A DNA stretch of 12,430 bases from an uncultured Salinimicrobium sp. (lineage in GTDB: Bacteria > Bacteroidota > Bacteroidia > Flavobacteriales > Flavobacteriaceae). The notes beneath the pieces were generated by a model that worked only from the letters and a program-made list of their open reading frames with translations, did not search any database and was not told the origin of the DNA. Location of the stretch: assembly GCA_946887025.1 (NCBI GenBank), contig CAMPJY010000074.1:1-12430 (forward strand), in the 5' to 3' direction. Shown one piece after another: positions 1 to 6,694 of this stretch (position 1 is its first letter; each line of letters starts with the position of its first letter). A program made the translations under genes and the position numbers.

Positions 1-878
1 TGCCTGACGAGATCGAAACTTACACCCACCGAAGCGGACGTACCGGAAGAGCCGGTAAGAACGGAGTATCTATGGTCATCGTTACCAAGAGCGAGGAAAG
101 GAAGATCAAAAGCATTGAGCGGATCATTGGACAGAGTTTCGAAAGAAAAGAAATTCCCAGCGGTATGGAGATCTGCGAAATGCAGTTATTTCACACTGCC
201 AACGAGATAAAGAACACCGAGATCAACCATGAGATCGATCCTTATCTTGGAAGTATCAATGAACTTCTGGAGGAATTCACCAAGGAAGAACTCATCAAGA
301 AATTTTTCTCCGTAGAATTTACACGTTTCTTCAATTACTATAAAAAAGCACAGGATCTAAACGTTGCCTCTTCCGGAAAGCTTTCTGAAGATTCCGGTGA
401 TACCACCAGATTCTTTATCAACATCGGCGAAAAAGACGACTTTGACTGGATGAGCCTGAAGGATTTCCTTAAGGAAACGCTTGAATTAGGCCGTGATGAA
501 GTTAACCGAGTCGAAGTTAAGGGCAGTTTCTCGTTCTTTAATGTGGACGCTTCGCATACCGATAAGGTAATCGCTGTATTTGACAATTTCCAGTTACAGG
601 GCCGAAGCGTGAATGTGGAGGTGACCAAGGATGCAGCAAGGACTCGTGGCAGAAGAAAATTTGATGGAGGGGATGACAAACCAAAACGTTTCGCTAAAGC
701 GTCATCCGACAAGGATAAAGGCAAAAGAAGAAGCAGCTCAAACTCTGACTCCTCATCTGGGGGTCGACGCAGCAGCCGTTCTTCAGAGGCCCCATCGGGC
801 GGAAGAAGAAGCGGGAGAAGCGGAGGTAAAAGCAAAAGCATTGAAGCCTCTATTTCCCGAAGAAGGTCAAAAAAGTAA
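1..878 (+). CDS. DEAD-box ATP-dependent RNA helicase, 3' part (5' end outside window)
   Basis: This is the C-terminal part of an ATP-dependent RNA helicase that would unwind or remodel RNA in the cytoplasm, for example during ribosome assembly. The reading frame is open from base 3, ahead of the first ATG at 72, and reads PDEIETYTHRSGRTGRAGKN. This contains helicase motif VI (HRSGRTGRAGK), so the gene begins left of the window and 72 is not the true start. A DbpA/CsdA-type RNA-binding domain (small RRM-like fold) follows, at roughly residues 112-187 counted from the ATG at 72 (FFINIGEKDDFDWMSLKDFL onward). After it comes a basic, low-complexity tail of about 80 residues rich in Arg, Ser, Gly and Lys, with GGRR and RRSS runs, ending in SRRRSKK. 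Such tails usually bind RNA non-specifically. The family call is secure; the exact subfamily (DeaD/CsdA-like or DbpA-like) cannot be settled without the N-terminal core. Confidence 0.95.
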   Translation, partial: PDEIETYTHRSGRTGRAGKNGVSMVIVTKSEERKIKSIERIIGQSFERKEIPSGMEICEMQLFHTANEIKNTEINHEIDPYLGSINELLEEFTKEELIKKFFSVEFTRFFNYYKKAQDLNVASSGKLSEDSGDTTRFFINIGEKDDFDWMSLKDFLKETLELGRDEVNRVEVKGSFSFFNVDASHTDKVIAVFDNFQLQGRSVNVEVTKDAARTRGRRKFDGGDDKPKRFAKASSDKDKGKRRSSSNSDSSSGGRRSSRSSEAPSGGRRSGRSGGKSKSIEASISRRRSKK

Positions 879-899
879 TTTCATAAAACCCATATTGTT

Positions 900-933
900 T
901 TTGGTACGGTTTTCCTGATATATTTTATATTTT
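900..933 (+). promoter_or_regulatory. Possible Bacteroidetes-type promoter for the gene at 951
   Basis: TTTG at 900-903 and TATATTTT at 926-933 are separated by 22 bp. This resembles the Bacteroidetes vegetative promoter pattern (TTTG or TTG near -33, TAnnTTTG near -7), although the last base of the -7 element does not match. The region is very AT-rich, so a chance match is quite possible. Confidence 0.3.
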
Positions 934-950
934 TAAGCCGTAAAAGTACC

Positions 951-1706
951 ATGAAAAAATTCCTAGTCCCCCTTTTTCTCTTCATTGGCCTGGTCGCTTT
1001 TGGTCAGGAAACTGATATAGTTACCGGAAAAGTGCTGAACGCAGCCAACGATGTGCCAATTGAAAATGCCCACGTTGTGAACCTGAATCAGGTGCAGGGG
1101 GCGGTGACCAATGAGAAAGGGGAATTTCAGATCAGGGCTACGGTCAATGATACCCTCTATTTTTCTTATCTGGGTTTCAAATCCATTCGGGTGCGCGTGA
1201 CCGGGGACTGGTTGAAATATGGGGAGGTGACTGTAAAAATGACTGAACTGGGAATTGCCCTGGAAGAGGTGGTGGTGAGTCCCCTGCAACTGACGGGATA
1301 TCTGGAAATAGATGCGAAAAATATCCCGATTTACGAGAACTACCGTTATAGCATTTCAGGTCTCGATACCGGGTACGAAGGCGGAGACAACAGTCCAAAC
1401 GCCATTTCGCGCGTTTTGGGCTCCATCTTTAATCCTGCGGATGCCCTGTACAATCTTTTTGGCAATAAACCAAAGAGCATGCGCAAACTGCGGGAGATGA
1501 AGGAAGATGATGAGATAAGGGACCTGCTGCAGAGTAAATTCGACCGGGAGACCCTGATGGCCCTGCTGCAGATAAACAGGGTGGATATTGATGAAATCCT
1601 CAGGCGCTGTAACTATTCCGCCGACTTTATCCGCACTGCCAATGATCTCCAGATCCTGGATGCCATGAGCGGATGTTATGAAGAGTATAAGGTGCTGAAT
1701 CGGTAA
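951..1706 (+). CDS. Secreted protein with carboxypeptidase-regulatory-like domain
   Basis: This 251-residue exported protein has an N-terminal carboxypeptidase-regulatory-like (transthyretin-fold) domain. Residues 1-18 form a signal peptide (MKK, a hydrophobic core, then AFG with likely cleavage before QE). Residues about 22-100 match the domain: an ITGKV-like opening (IVTGKVLNAANDVPIENAHV), a central TNEKGEFQI turn, and YFSYLGFKSIRVRV. The same domain starts SusC-type receptors, but here it is not followed by a plug or barrel. The remaining ~150 residues are a charged, mostly helical region that I do not recognise. The protein is probably periplasmic or outer-membrane associated, and its substrate or partner is unknown. 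It is preceded by a 72-bp gap after the helicase gene and followed by a palindrome and a terminator, so it is probably a single-gene unit. Confidence is high for the domain and low for any function. Confidence 0.88.
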   Translation: MKKFLVPLFLFIGLVAFGQETDIVTGKVLNAANDVPIENAHVVNLNQVQGAVTNEKGEFQIRATVNDTLYFSYLGFKSIRVRVTGDWLKYGEVTVKMTELGIALEEVVVSPLQLTGYLEIDAKNIPIYENYRYSISGLDTGYEGGDNSPNAISRVLGSIFNPADALYNLFGNKPKSMRKLREMKEDDEIRDLLQSKFDRETLMALLQINRVDIDEILRRCNYSADFIRTANDLQILDAMSGCYEEYKVLNR

Positions 1707-1710
1707 TATT

Positions 1711-1738
1711 GTAGAGATGCAATGCATTGCGTCTCTAC
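1711..1738. repeat. 28-bp dispersed-type palindrome (GTAGAGA...TCTCTAC)
   Basis: A 28-bp palindrome begins four bases after the stop codon of the preceding gene. The arms are GTAGAGATGCAATG and CATTGCGTCTCTAC. They pair over 13 of 14 positions, and the remaining position is a T/G that would wobble-pair in RNA. The centre GCAATGCATTGC is a perfect palindrome. It is separate from the terminator that follows and has no T-run of its own. It resembles short palindromic elements scattered in many bacterial genomes; membership of a repeat family here is inferred, since only one copy is visible. Confidence 0.75.
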
Positions 1739-1765
1739 GCTGGAGTTATACGGTTTACAATAATT

Positions 1766-1795
1766 AAATCCGGAATGAGAGTTCCGGATTTTTTA
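1766..1795 (+). terminator. Rho-independent terminator after the gene ending at 1706
   Basis: A 10-bp perfect stem (AAATCCGGAA at 1766-1775, TTCCGGATTT at 1782-1791) with loop TGAGAG is followed by more T residues (TTTTATTT). It ends the plus-strand unit. It also lies past the 3' end of the convergent minus-strand gene at 1864. In that direction the stem is followed by AT-rich sequence, so it may work both ways, but less strongly. Confidence 0.85.
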
Positions 1796-1863
1796 TTTAA
1801 GTGAAAGTTCTGATAACGGAAACCTGAATACAGAAAACAGTAACCGGCAAACAGAAACCCGTT

Positions 1864-2388
1864 TTACTCCAGCAGGTTCTTCAACTCCCGCAGTCCCTTT
1901 TCCAGGTCTTCCCCGATCACCTTTTCAAGTCCGTAGAAAATACTTAAAACAGAAGCCGGAAATTTGTGCACTCCGCTGATCCCGAGAACCATTTTGGTGC
2001 GTCCTGGCTCCACTTCCTTGACACCTAAATATAATAAGGCCACAGCTTTATAAGGTTTCAGGAACAACAACTGGCTTTCCAGGACCTTGCCTTCTCTAAC
2101 TTTAGTGATGCGTTGCATTCCTTCCCCTACCCTGTTATTTCCTTTCCAGTAAATTGCGGCGTCCAGTTTTCCGTCTTCCCCCTTGAATTTAAGCTGCATT
2201 TGGGAGTCCAGATTGAACCAGGGCATCCATTGCGGCTGTTTTTTCAACTGCCTGACAAAGGCATAGACCTCCGCCTTGGGTCTGTTAATTACAATAGTGC
2301 GGCTTACATTAAAATCCTTTTTGGACCAGGCATGAAGAAAAGCCCCGAAGGTGATCACTCCAATAATGATGTAGAAAAAGAGTGTCAT
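1864..2388 (-). CDS. Membrane-anchored SRPBCC (START-like) family protein
   Basis: This 174-residue protein has one N-terminal membrane segment (residues about 2-20, TLFFYIIIGVITFGAFLHAW) followed by a domain of the SRPBCC / polyketide-cyclase-2 type. The domain opens with the typical first strand and helix (NVSRTIVINRPKAEVYAFVRQLKKQPQWMPW, about 27-57), continues through alternating strands (YWKGNNRVGEGMQRITKV), and closes with a long C-terminal helix ending in GLRELKNLLE. Members of this fold hold hydrophobic ligands in a deep cavity; the ligand here cannot be read from sequence. It lies 32 bp downstream of the trmH-like gene on the same strand and is probably co-transcribed with it. It faces the carboxypeptidase-regulatory-like gene convergently. 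The fold assignment is good, but the biological role is unknown. Confidence 0.85.
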   Translation of the reverse strand: MTLFFYIIIGVITFGAFLHAWSKKDFNVSRTIVINRPKAEVYAFVRQLKKQPQWMPWFNLDSQMQLKFKGEDGKLDAAIYWKGNNRVGEGMQRITKVREGKVLESQLLFLKPYKAVALLYLGVKEVEPGRTKMVLGISGVHKFPASVLSIFYGLEKVIGEDLEKGLRELKNLLE

Positions 2389-2420
2389 AGGATATTGAAT
2401 GTGCAGCTAAAAATATAGAA

Positions 2421-3077
2421 TTAAAGTGATGTCTGAAAGCGATTAATTACTTCATCGGCACTTTTTATACATTCCCTTGTCCATTGCAGGCGTTTCAGAA
2501 GCTTTTCATCTTCAGAAAACTGCCAGTCAACCCCACTCCTTCTCAGTCGTGAGCTGAGGTTTTGAAGAATTATGGCGGCAGAAACAGAAATATTTAAACT
2601 TTCGGTGAAGCCCACCATCGGGATCTGCAGAAATTCATCAGCCGATTCCAGGACCTCCTCCGACAAACCTTTGGTCTCAGTGCCGAAGAAAACTGCAGCC
2701 TTTTGACTGATATCAAAATCCTGAAGTTCTGTGCCCCTGTGCGGCGAAGTCGCAATTATCCGATACCCCTGCTCCCGCAGGCTTTGCATGCATTGGCTGG
2801 TGGAAGTATATCGATGAATATCCACCCATTTCTGGGAACCCATGGCGATCTCCCGGTCTATCTTTTTCAGATTCACTTCCTCCACCACGTGAATATCCTG
2901 TACCCCAAAAACATCGCAGCTACGGATCACCGCGCTGGTATTGTGCAGCTGGTAAACATCCTGCACCGCCACGGTCAAATGACGGGTCCTTTGGTCGATA
3001 ACTTTCCGGAACAGCTCCCGGCGTCTTGGTGTCAAAAGTGCTTCGAGATGTTCAAGTAATTCAGGCGATATTTTCAT
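2421..3077 (-). CDS. trmH: tRNA (guanosine-2'-O-)-methyltransferase, TrmH type (SpoU family)
   Basis: This predicted SPOUT-class enzyme transfers a methyl group from S-adenosylmethionine to a ribose 2'-OH, most likely G18 in the tRNA D-loop. All three SpoU motifs are visible. Motif 1 is HNTSAVIRSCDVFGV (45-59), with the conserved Asn46 and Arg52. Motif 2 is FFGTETKGLS (130-139). Motif 3 is IPMVGFTESLNISVSAA (152-168), forming the trefoil knot that binds the cofactor. The N-terminal LTPRRRELFRKVIDQRTRHLTV and the C-terminal helical extension fit TrmH rather than the rRNA enzyme RlmB, which carries an extra N-terminal substrate-binding domain. Length (218 residues) is typical. Its promoter should lie in the 122-bp region it shares with the divergent sirtuin gene. 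G18 specificity is inferred from family resemblance. Confidence 0.93.
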   Translation of the reverse strand: MKISPELLEHLEALLTPRRRELFRKVIDQRTRHLTVAVQDVYQLHNTSAVIRSCDVFGVQDIHVVEEVNLKKIDREIAMGSQKWVDIHRYTSTSQCMQSLREQGYRIIATSPHRGTELQDFDISQKAAVFFGTETKGLSEEVLESADEFLQIPMVGFTESLNISVSAAIILQNLSSRLRRSGVDWQFSEDEKLLKRLQWTRECIKSADEVINRFQTSL

Positions 3078-3199
3078 AGGGCGAAATTAGTGAAAATTTG
3101 CATTCCCCTGATTTCTGATCTGCTTTCTGCGGCTCTGGCAGCACAAAATCAGATCGGTTTTTCTTCCTCACAACTTCCACATTTCTTATTTTTATTAAA

Positions 3200-3898
3200 A
3201 TGAAACCTGTACTTATGAAAAAAGTTGTTGTGCTTACAGGAGCCGGAGTAAGTGCTGAAAGTGGTATCAGCACCTTCCGCGATTCCGGCGGGCTTTGGGA
3301 AGGACATGACGTAATGGAAGTGGCTTCCCCACAGGGCTGGTCCCGGGACCGTAAAAAGGTTCTGGAATTTTACAATCTCCGCAGGCGCCAGCTGAAGGAA
3401 GTACAGCCAAATCCTGCACACCATGCCTTAAAGGAACTGGAGGAAAAATACGAGGTGCATATTATCACTCAGAATGTGGACGACCTGCACGAAAGAGCGG
3501 GTAGCAGTCATGTGATCCATCTGCACGGGGAACTTAAAAAGGTCCGCAGCACCTTCGATGAGGCGCTGGTCCTGGACTGGGAGGACGATCTCAATGAGGG
3601 GGACTTGTGCGAACATCTTTCCCAGATGCGCCCACACGTGGTGTGGTTTGGAGAGGAAGTACCCATGATGGAAAATGCGATCGAAATCACTTCTGAGGCG
3701 GACATCCTCATCATTATCGGTACCTCTATGCAGGTATATCCCGCAGCAGGCCTGATGCATTATACCCCATCCGGGATCCCCGTTTATTTTATCGATCCCA
3801 ATCCGACGGTTTCGGGCAAGGGAAAGTTAAAAGTATATGCGGAAAAAGCTTCGGTGGGCGTGCGAAAAGTGGTTGATGAATTACTTGGGCTCCAGTAG
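3200..3898 (+). CDS. NAD-dependent protein deacylase, sirtuin (CobB/SIRT5-like)
   Basis: This sirtuin removes acyl groups from protein lysines using NAD+, giving nicotinamide and O-acyl-ADP-ribose. Visible motifs are the NAD-binding GAGVSAESGISTFRDSGGLW (14-33), QNVDDLHERAG (91-101) with the conserved QN.D, the catalytic HLHGEL with His109, RPHVVWFGE (144-152), and GTSMQVYPAAG (174-184). Tyr58 and Arg61 in FYNLRRRQL correspond to the Tyr-x-x-Arg pair that lets SIRT5 and E. coli CobB accept succinyl and malonyl groups. The four zinc-binding cysteines expected between HGEL and RPHVVWFGE are absent: the whole protein has one cysteine (Cys137). The start at 3200 follows an A-rich stretch with no Shine-Dalgarno. 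An ATG at 3215 (MKKVVVLTGAG) is equally credible and closer to the usual family start. The gene is divergent from the trmH-like gene and upstream of purB, from which a repeat separates it. Confidence 0.94.
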   Translation: MKPVLMKKVVVLTGAGVSAESGISTFRDSGGLWEGHDVMEVASPQGWSRDRKKVLEFYNLRRRQLKEVQPNPAHHALKELEEKYEVHIITQNVDDLHERAGSSHVIHLHGELKKVRSTFDEALVLDWEDDLNEGDLCEHLSQMRPHVVWFGEEVPMMENAIEITSEADILIIIGTSMQVYPAAGLMHYTPSGIPVYFIDPNPTVSGKGKLKVYAEKASVGVRKVVDELLGLQ

Positions 3899-3905
3899 TT
3901 TTTCT

Positions 3906-3967
3906 GCCACGAATCCACGAATATTTTTTATAAAATTATATCCTTGTAAAATTCGTGGATTCGTGGC
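3906..3967. repeat. 17-bp perfect inverted repeat with doubled CCACGAAT unit
   Basis: The arms GCCACGAATCCACGAAT (3906-3922) and its exact reverse complement (3951-3967) enclose a 28-bp AT-rich spacer. Each arm is itself a tandem pair of CCACGAAT units. It starts just after the sirtuin stop codon. There is no T-run after the right arm, so it is not a standard terminator, although the transcript would form a strong hairpin. It looks like a dispersed palindromic element; only one copy is visible here. Confidence 0.8.
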
Positions 3968-4007
3968 TAAACCTTCACTCTGTAGAAGTATCATCTATAT
4001 ACCCCAA

Positions 4008-4042
4008 TTGGTTCCTCATTTTCTTCCGAAACACTATCTTTA
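4008..4042 (+). promoter_or_regulatory. Possible promoter for purB
   Basis: TATCTTTA at 4035-4042 resembles the Bacteroidetes -7 element TAnnTTTG, missing the last G. A TTG at 4008-4010 lies 24 bp upstream, slightly further than usual. This would place transcription start about 20 bases before the purB ATG. The match is weak. Confidence 0.28.
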
Positions 4043-4068
4043 CCCTTTAATTCCATAAACAACTAAGC

Positions 4069-5406
4069 ATGATCGCCCTTCAAGCAATTTCGCCCATAGA
4101 TGGCAGGTATTCCCAGAAAACCCAGGCCCTCTCCCGCTACTTCAGTGAGGAGGCCCTTATAAAATATCGGGTTAAGGTGGAAATTGAATATTTCATTGCA
4201 CTTTGTAAGCTCCCCCTGCCGCAACTTCAAAACGTGGAGCCTTCCCTGTATCCGAAGTTGAAGGAAATTTACCTGGACTTTGATCATGAGGAAGCGGTAG
4301 CTATCAAGGAGATTGAAAATACCACCAATCACGACGTGAAGGCGGTGGAGTATTTTATCAAACAGAAATTCGATGACCTGGGGCTGCAACAGTACAAGGA
4401 ATTCATACATTTCGGACTTACCTCCCAGGACATCAACAATACGGCCATTCCATTGAGTATTAAGGATGCCCTGATAGAATCCTATCTTCCTGCCCTGGAA
4501 GATGTTTTGAAGCGCCTGGCAGAACTTTCTTCAGATTGGAAGGATATACCCATGCTGGCTCGGACTCACGGGCAACCTGCCTCTCCCACGCGTCTGGGCA
4601 AGGAAATTGAGGTTTTCGTGGAACGGCTTCTGGAGCAGCTGAAACAACTGAAGACCATTCCTCATGCCGCCAAATTTGGAGGTGCCACCGGGAATTTTAA
4701 TGCGCATAAAATAGCCTACCCGACGATTGACTGGAAAGCTTTCGGAAAGAGTTACGTGGAGGAAACTCTTGGCCTGCACCATTCCTTCCCTACCACTCAG
4801 ATCGAACATTACGATCATATGGCCTCCCTGTTTGATGCCTTGAAGCGAATCAACAATATTATCATCGACCTGGACCGCGATATCTGGACCTATGTATCCA
4901 TGGATTATTTCAAGCAGAAGATAAAAGCAGGAGAAGTCGGTTCTTCAGCTATGCCGCACAAGGTGAACCCCATCGATTTCGAGAACAGCGAAGGGAACCT
5001 CGGAATTGCCAATGCCCTGTTTGAATATCTCTCCGGAAAACTGCCTATCAGCCGTCTGCAGCGGGACCTTACCGACAGCACGGTATTGAGGAATGTAGGG
5101 GTGCCTTTTGGCCACACGCTTATCGGATTTGCCTCCACCCTTAAAGGTTTGAATAAGCTGCTGCTTAATGAGCAGAAGCTGGATGAGGATCTCGAAAAGA
5201 ACTGGGCCGTGGTGGCTGAAGCCATTCAGACAGTGCTGAGGCGGGAGGGATATCCCAACCCCTATGAAGCTTTAAAAGGATTGACCCGTACCAATGAAGC
5301 CATCAACAAAGAGAGTATGGCAAATTTCATAGAAGGGCTTGATGTTTCGGAGGAGCTGAAGGAAGAACTCAAGAGAATTACCCCGCAAAATTACACCGGG
5401 ATATAG
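4069..5406 (+). CDS. purB: Adenylosuccinate lyase
   Basis: This enzyme acts twice in purine synthesis. It cleaves SAICAR to AICAR plus fumarate, and adenylosuccinate to AMP plus fumarate. It belongs to the fumarase/aspartase superfamily, whose members are cytosolic homotetramers. Diagnostic segments in order are ISPIDGRY (7-14), TTNHDVKAVEYFI (85-97), FIHFGLTSQDINNTA (112-126), RTHGQPASPTRLGKE (165-179) with catalytic-region His167, and the superfamily signature loop GSSAMPHKVNPIDFENSEGN (291-310), which carries the catalytic serine (Ser293 by comparison with E. coli). At 445 residues it is close to the ~456-residue E. coli-type enzyme, and these segments fit that longer type rather than the shorter Bacillus type. 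The sequence is intact and shows no missing key residue. It stands alone on the plus strand, with repeats on both sides. Confidence 0.97.
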   Translation: MIALQAISPIDGRYSQKTQALSRYFSEEALIKYRVKVEIEYFIALCKLPLPQLQNVEPSLYPKLKEIYLDFDHEEAVAIKEIENTTNHDVKAVEYFIKQKFDDLGLQQYKEFIHFGLTSQDINNTAIPLSIKDALIESYLPALEDVLKRLAELSSDWKDIPMLARTHGQPASPTRLGKEIEVFVERLLEQLKQLKTIPHAAKFGGATGNFNAHKIAYPTIDWKAFGKSYVEETLGLHHSFPTTQIEHYDHMASLFDALKRINNIIIDLDRDIWTYVSMDYFKQKIKAGEVGSSAMPHKVNPIDFENSEGNLGIANALFEYLSGKLPISRLQRDLTDSTVLRNVGVPFGHTLIGFASTLKGLNKLLLNEQKLDEDLEKNWAVVAEAIQTVLRREGYPNPYEALKGLTRTNEAINKESMANFIEGLDVSEELKEELKRITPQNYTGI

Positions 5407-5471
5407 AAATAACCTCAGGAATTGGAAGCTTTTAATCCGGGGCTTTTAAACCCGGGTTCCTGAAGTTATTT
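5407..5471. repeat. Imperfect nested inverted repeat downstream of purB
   Basis: The outer arms AAATAACCTCAGGAA (5407-5421) and TTCCTGAAGTTATTT (5457-5471) pair over 14 of 15 positions. An inner 5-bp stem CCGGG/CCCGG (5437-5441, 5451-5455) lies inside. The right arm runs into TTTTTT, so on the plus strand this could also act as the purB terminator, although the long loop is unusual for one. It starts directly after the purB stop codon. Confidence 0.65.
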
Positions 5472-5480
5472 TTTAATAAA

Positions 5481-5528
5481 GGGCTTTAGCCCAAATTTCA
5501 CTCCAAGAATGCAATTGAGCTAAAGCCC
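5481..5528. repeat. Inverted repeat GGGCTTTAGC ... GCTAAAGCCC
   Basis: Two perfect 10-bp arms (5481-5490 and 5519-5528) are separated by 28 bp. There is no downstream T-run on either strand. With the preceding and following hairpins it makes a cluster of three stem-loops in 160 bp of non-coding DNA. It resembles short intergenic palindromes dispersed in Bacteroidetes genomes; that is a judgement by resemblance only. Confidence 0.65.
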
Positions 5529-5540
5529 ATTAATATTGAC

Positions 5541-5568
5541 CAAAAAAAGCCCACCTTAAAAGGCGGGC
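5541..5568 (-). terminator. Rho-independent terminator of the sigma/DUF4252 operon
   Basis: Read on the minus strand, GCCCGCC (5568-5562) pairs with GGTGGGC (5555-5549) across a 6-base loop, with one G-U wobble, and is followed at once by seven T residues (5548-5542). This is a classical intrinsic terminator about 50 bp past the stop codon of the last operon gene at 5618. On the plus strand the same stem has an A:C mismatch and no T-run, so it is directional. Confidence 0.88.
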
Positions 5569-5617
5569 CAATTTCAATAATAGTAGATTAAGATCCAAAG
5601 TCGTCTTTCAGACTCTC

Positions 5618-6151
5618 CTATTGCTTCGTATTAAGCAGGTCCTGAAGCCCTGCAATATCTAGATCTCCCTTTTCAGCTGATTTGAACAACTTGATAAGGT
5701 CTTCCGGCTTCATGTTATTTCCTGTAACCCGGGCTACCCCGAATCCCTTTTCTTCATCGCTGCCGAAGATGATGAATTCATCTATGGCATCGTCTTCCCC
5801 TGTAAACATGATCTCTCCTTTAGTCGTCCCCTTCCCAAACCTCATCAGGGTCTGGTATTTGTCATCAGCCAGGATCTTTGTTATCTTCTCCTTTTCTGTT
5901 TCGTACACCTCCAGATTATCATCCTTTATCGGAAACGCGATAAGATTCACCTTATTGATGGTTTCCAGGGTAGCTTTCTGTTCTGCAGTCAGGCCTGAAT
6001 TATCTCCCGTCAATAAGCTCGAGGGGATATCCAGGGCCAGGAACTGATTGTTTTCCTGGTTCTCCACGTAATACTCCTGCAACGAAGTATCGCTGTTGCA
6101 GGAGTTGAATACGAGCGCCAGGATGGCTAAAAATAATGGCGTGAATTTCAT
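5618..6151 (-). CDS. DUF4252 domain lipoprotein
   Basis: This is a 177-residue predicted lipoprotein. MKFTPLFLAILALVFNSC is a short lipoprotein signal with the lipidated Cys at 18 (FNS before Cys). The mature part, about 35-177, resembles the DUF4252 family and aligns with its neighbour upstream. A shared pattern is an acidic DEF/EDF segment, a hydrophobic strand, then V-TG-x-N/I followed by a helix (here DEFIIFGSDEEKGFGVARVTGNN at 124-146; in the neighbour EDFVSQLFMFMN...ILNITGDIN). It is the last gene of the operon, starting 3 bp after the stop of the preceding gene, so translation is probably coupled. I know of no established biochemical function for the family. It presumably acts at the inner face of the outer membrane or in the periplasm. 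Confidence 0.85.
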   Translation of the reverse strand: MKFTPLFLAILALVFNSCNSDTSLQEYYVENQENNQFLALDIPSSLLTGDNSGLTAEQKATLETINKVNLIAFPIKDDNLEVYETEKEKITKILADDKYQTLMRFGKGTTKGEIMFTGEDDAIDEFIIFGSDEEKGFGVARVTGNNMKPEDLIKLFKSAEKGDLDIAGLQDLLNTKQ

Positions 6152-6154
6152 GGT

Positions 6155-6673
6155 TTAGTTTGTTTCAATGTTTTCCAATTCCTCCCCGGCTGGGATATTG
6201 AAATCCTGAGCAAGCTTTGATACCTGCGAAAGATTAATGTCTCCGGTAATGTTCAGGATAACAGATGGTTCATCCCCTTTTCCGTTCATGAACATGAACA
6301 GCTGGCTGACGAAATCTTCGCTCTTTCCTGGCTTATAGTAGAACTTTACAGTTTTACCGCCTTCAGTAACGCGCATCAGTTCTTCCATGGAATTATTCTT
6401 CAGGTAGGAAGCCACATCGGCAGCCATTTGTTCCCGAACGTAGGAGGATTTGGTGGAGAATACCCTCATTTCTTTCAGGTTCTCGATCAGGTCAATATAC
6501 TGTTGAGTTTCCGGATCATCTGCATTCAGGTCTATTTTTGTCAGTAATTTGAACATTTTGCTGGTGATGACCACGGCATCCACTTCTTTCATGCCTTCGT
6601 ATTTATCGAAAGCCTGGGCGGAGCCAAGGAAAGGCAACAGGGTAAAGATCAGTAAGAAAGTTAACTTTTTCAT
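6155..6673 (-). CDS. DUF4252 domain-containing secreted protein
   Basis: This is a 172-residue exported protein. Residues 1-21 form a type I signal peptide (MKKLTFLLIFTLLPFLGSAQA), with cleavage expected at the SAQA region. There is no lipobox, unlike the paralogue just downstream. The mature protein resembles DUF4252: a helical first half (VDAVVITSKMFKLLTKIDL, YIDLIENLKEMRVFSTKSS) and strands near the end (TVKFYYKPG, SVILNITGDIN, then a helix VSKLAQDF). It starts 21 bp after the anti-sigma-like gene and ends 3 bp before the lipoprotein gene. The pair of one soluble and one lipid-anchored paralogue under an ECF sigma factor suggests an envelope stress or envelope maintenance role; that is inference from context. 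Confidence 0.87.
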   Translation of the reverse strand: MKKLTFLLIFTLLPFLGSAQAFDKYEGMKEVDAVVITSKMFKLLTKIDLNADDPETQQYIDLIENLKEMRVFSTKSSYVREQMAADVASYLKNNSMEELMRVTEGGKTVKFYYKPGKSEDFVSQLFMFMNGKGDEPSVILNITGDINLSQVSKLAQDFNIPAGEELENIETN

Positions 6674-6694
6674 TTGAGTAGGATTTTAAGGTTA

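Noticed and set aside
338..841. Minus-strand open frame of 167 codons, rich in Leu and Pro
   Set aside because: It lies wholly inside the helicase gene, and its Leu/Pro-rich composition is the antisense of the Arg/Ser/Gly-rich tail; no domain is recognisable.
72..878. ATG at 72 as the start of the first gene
   Set aside because: The frame upstream to base 3 encodes helicase motif VI, so the ATG is internal.
3906..3967. CRISPR-like or terminator reading of the CCACGAAT repeats
   Set aside because: There are only two opposed arms with no spacer series and no T-run after the stem, so neither a CRISPR array nor a standard terminator is supported.
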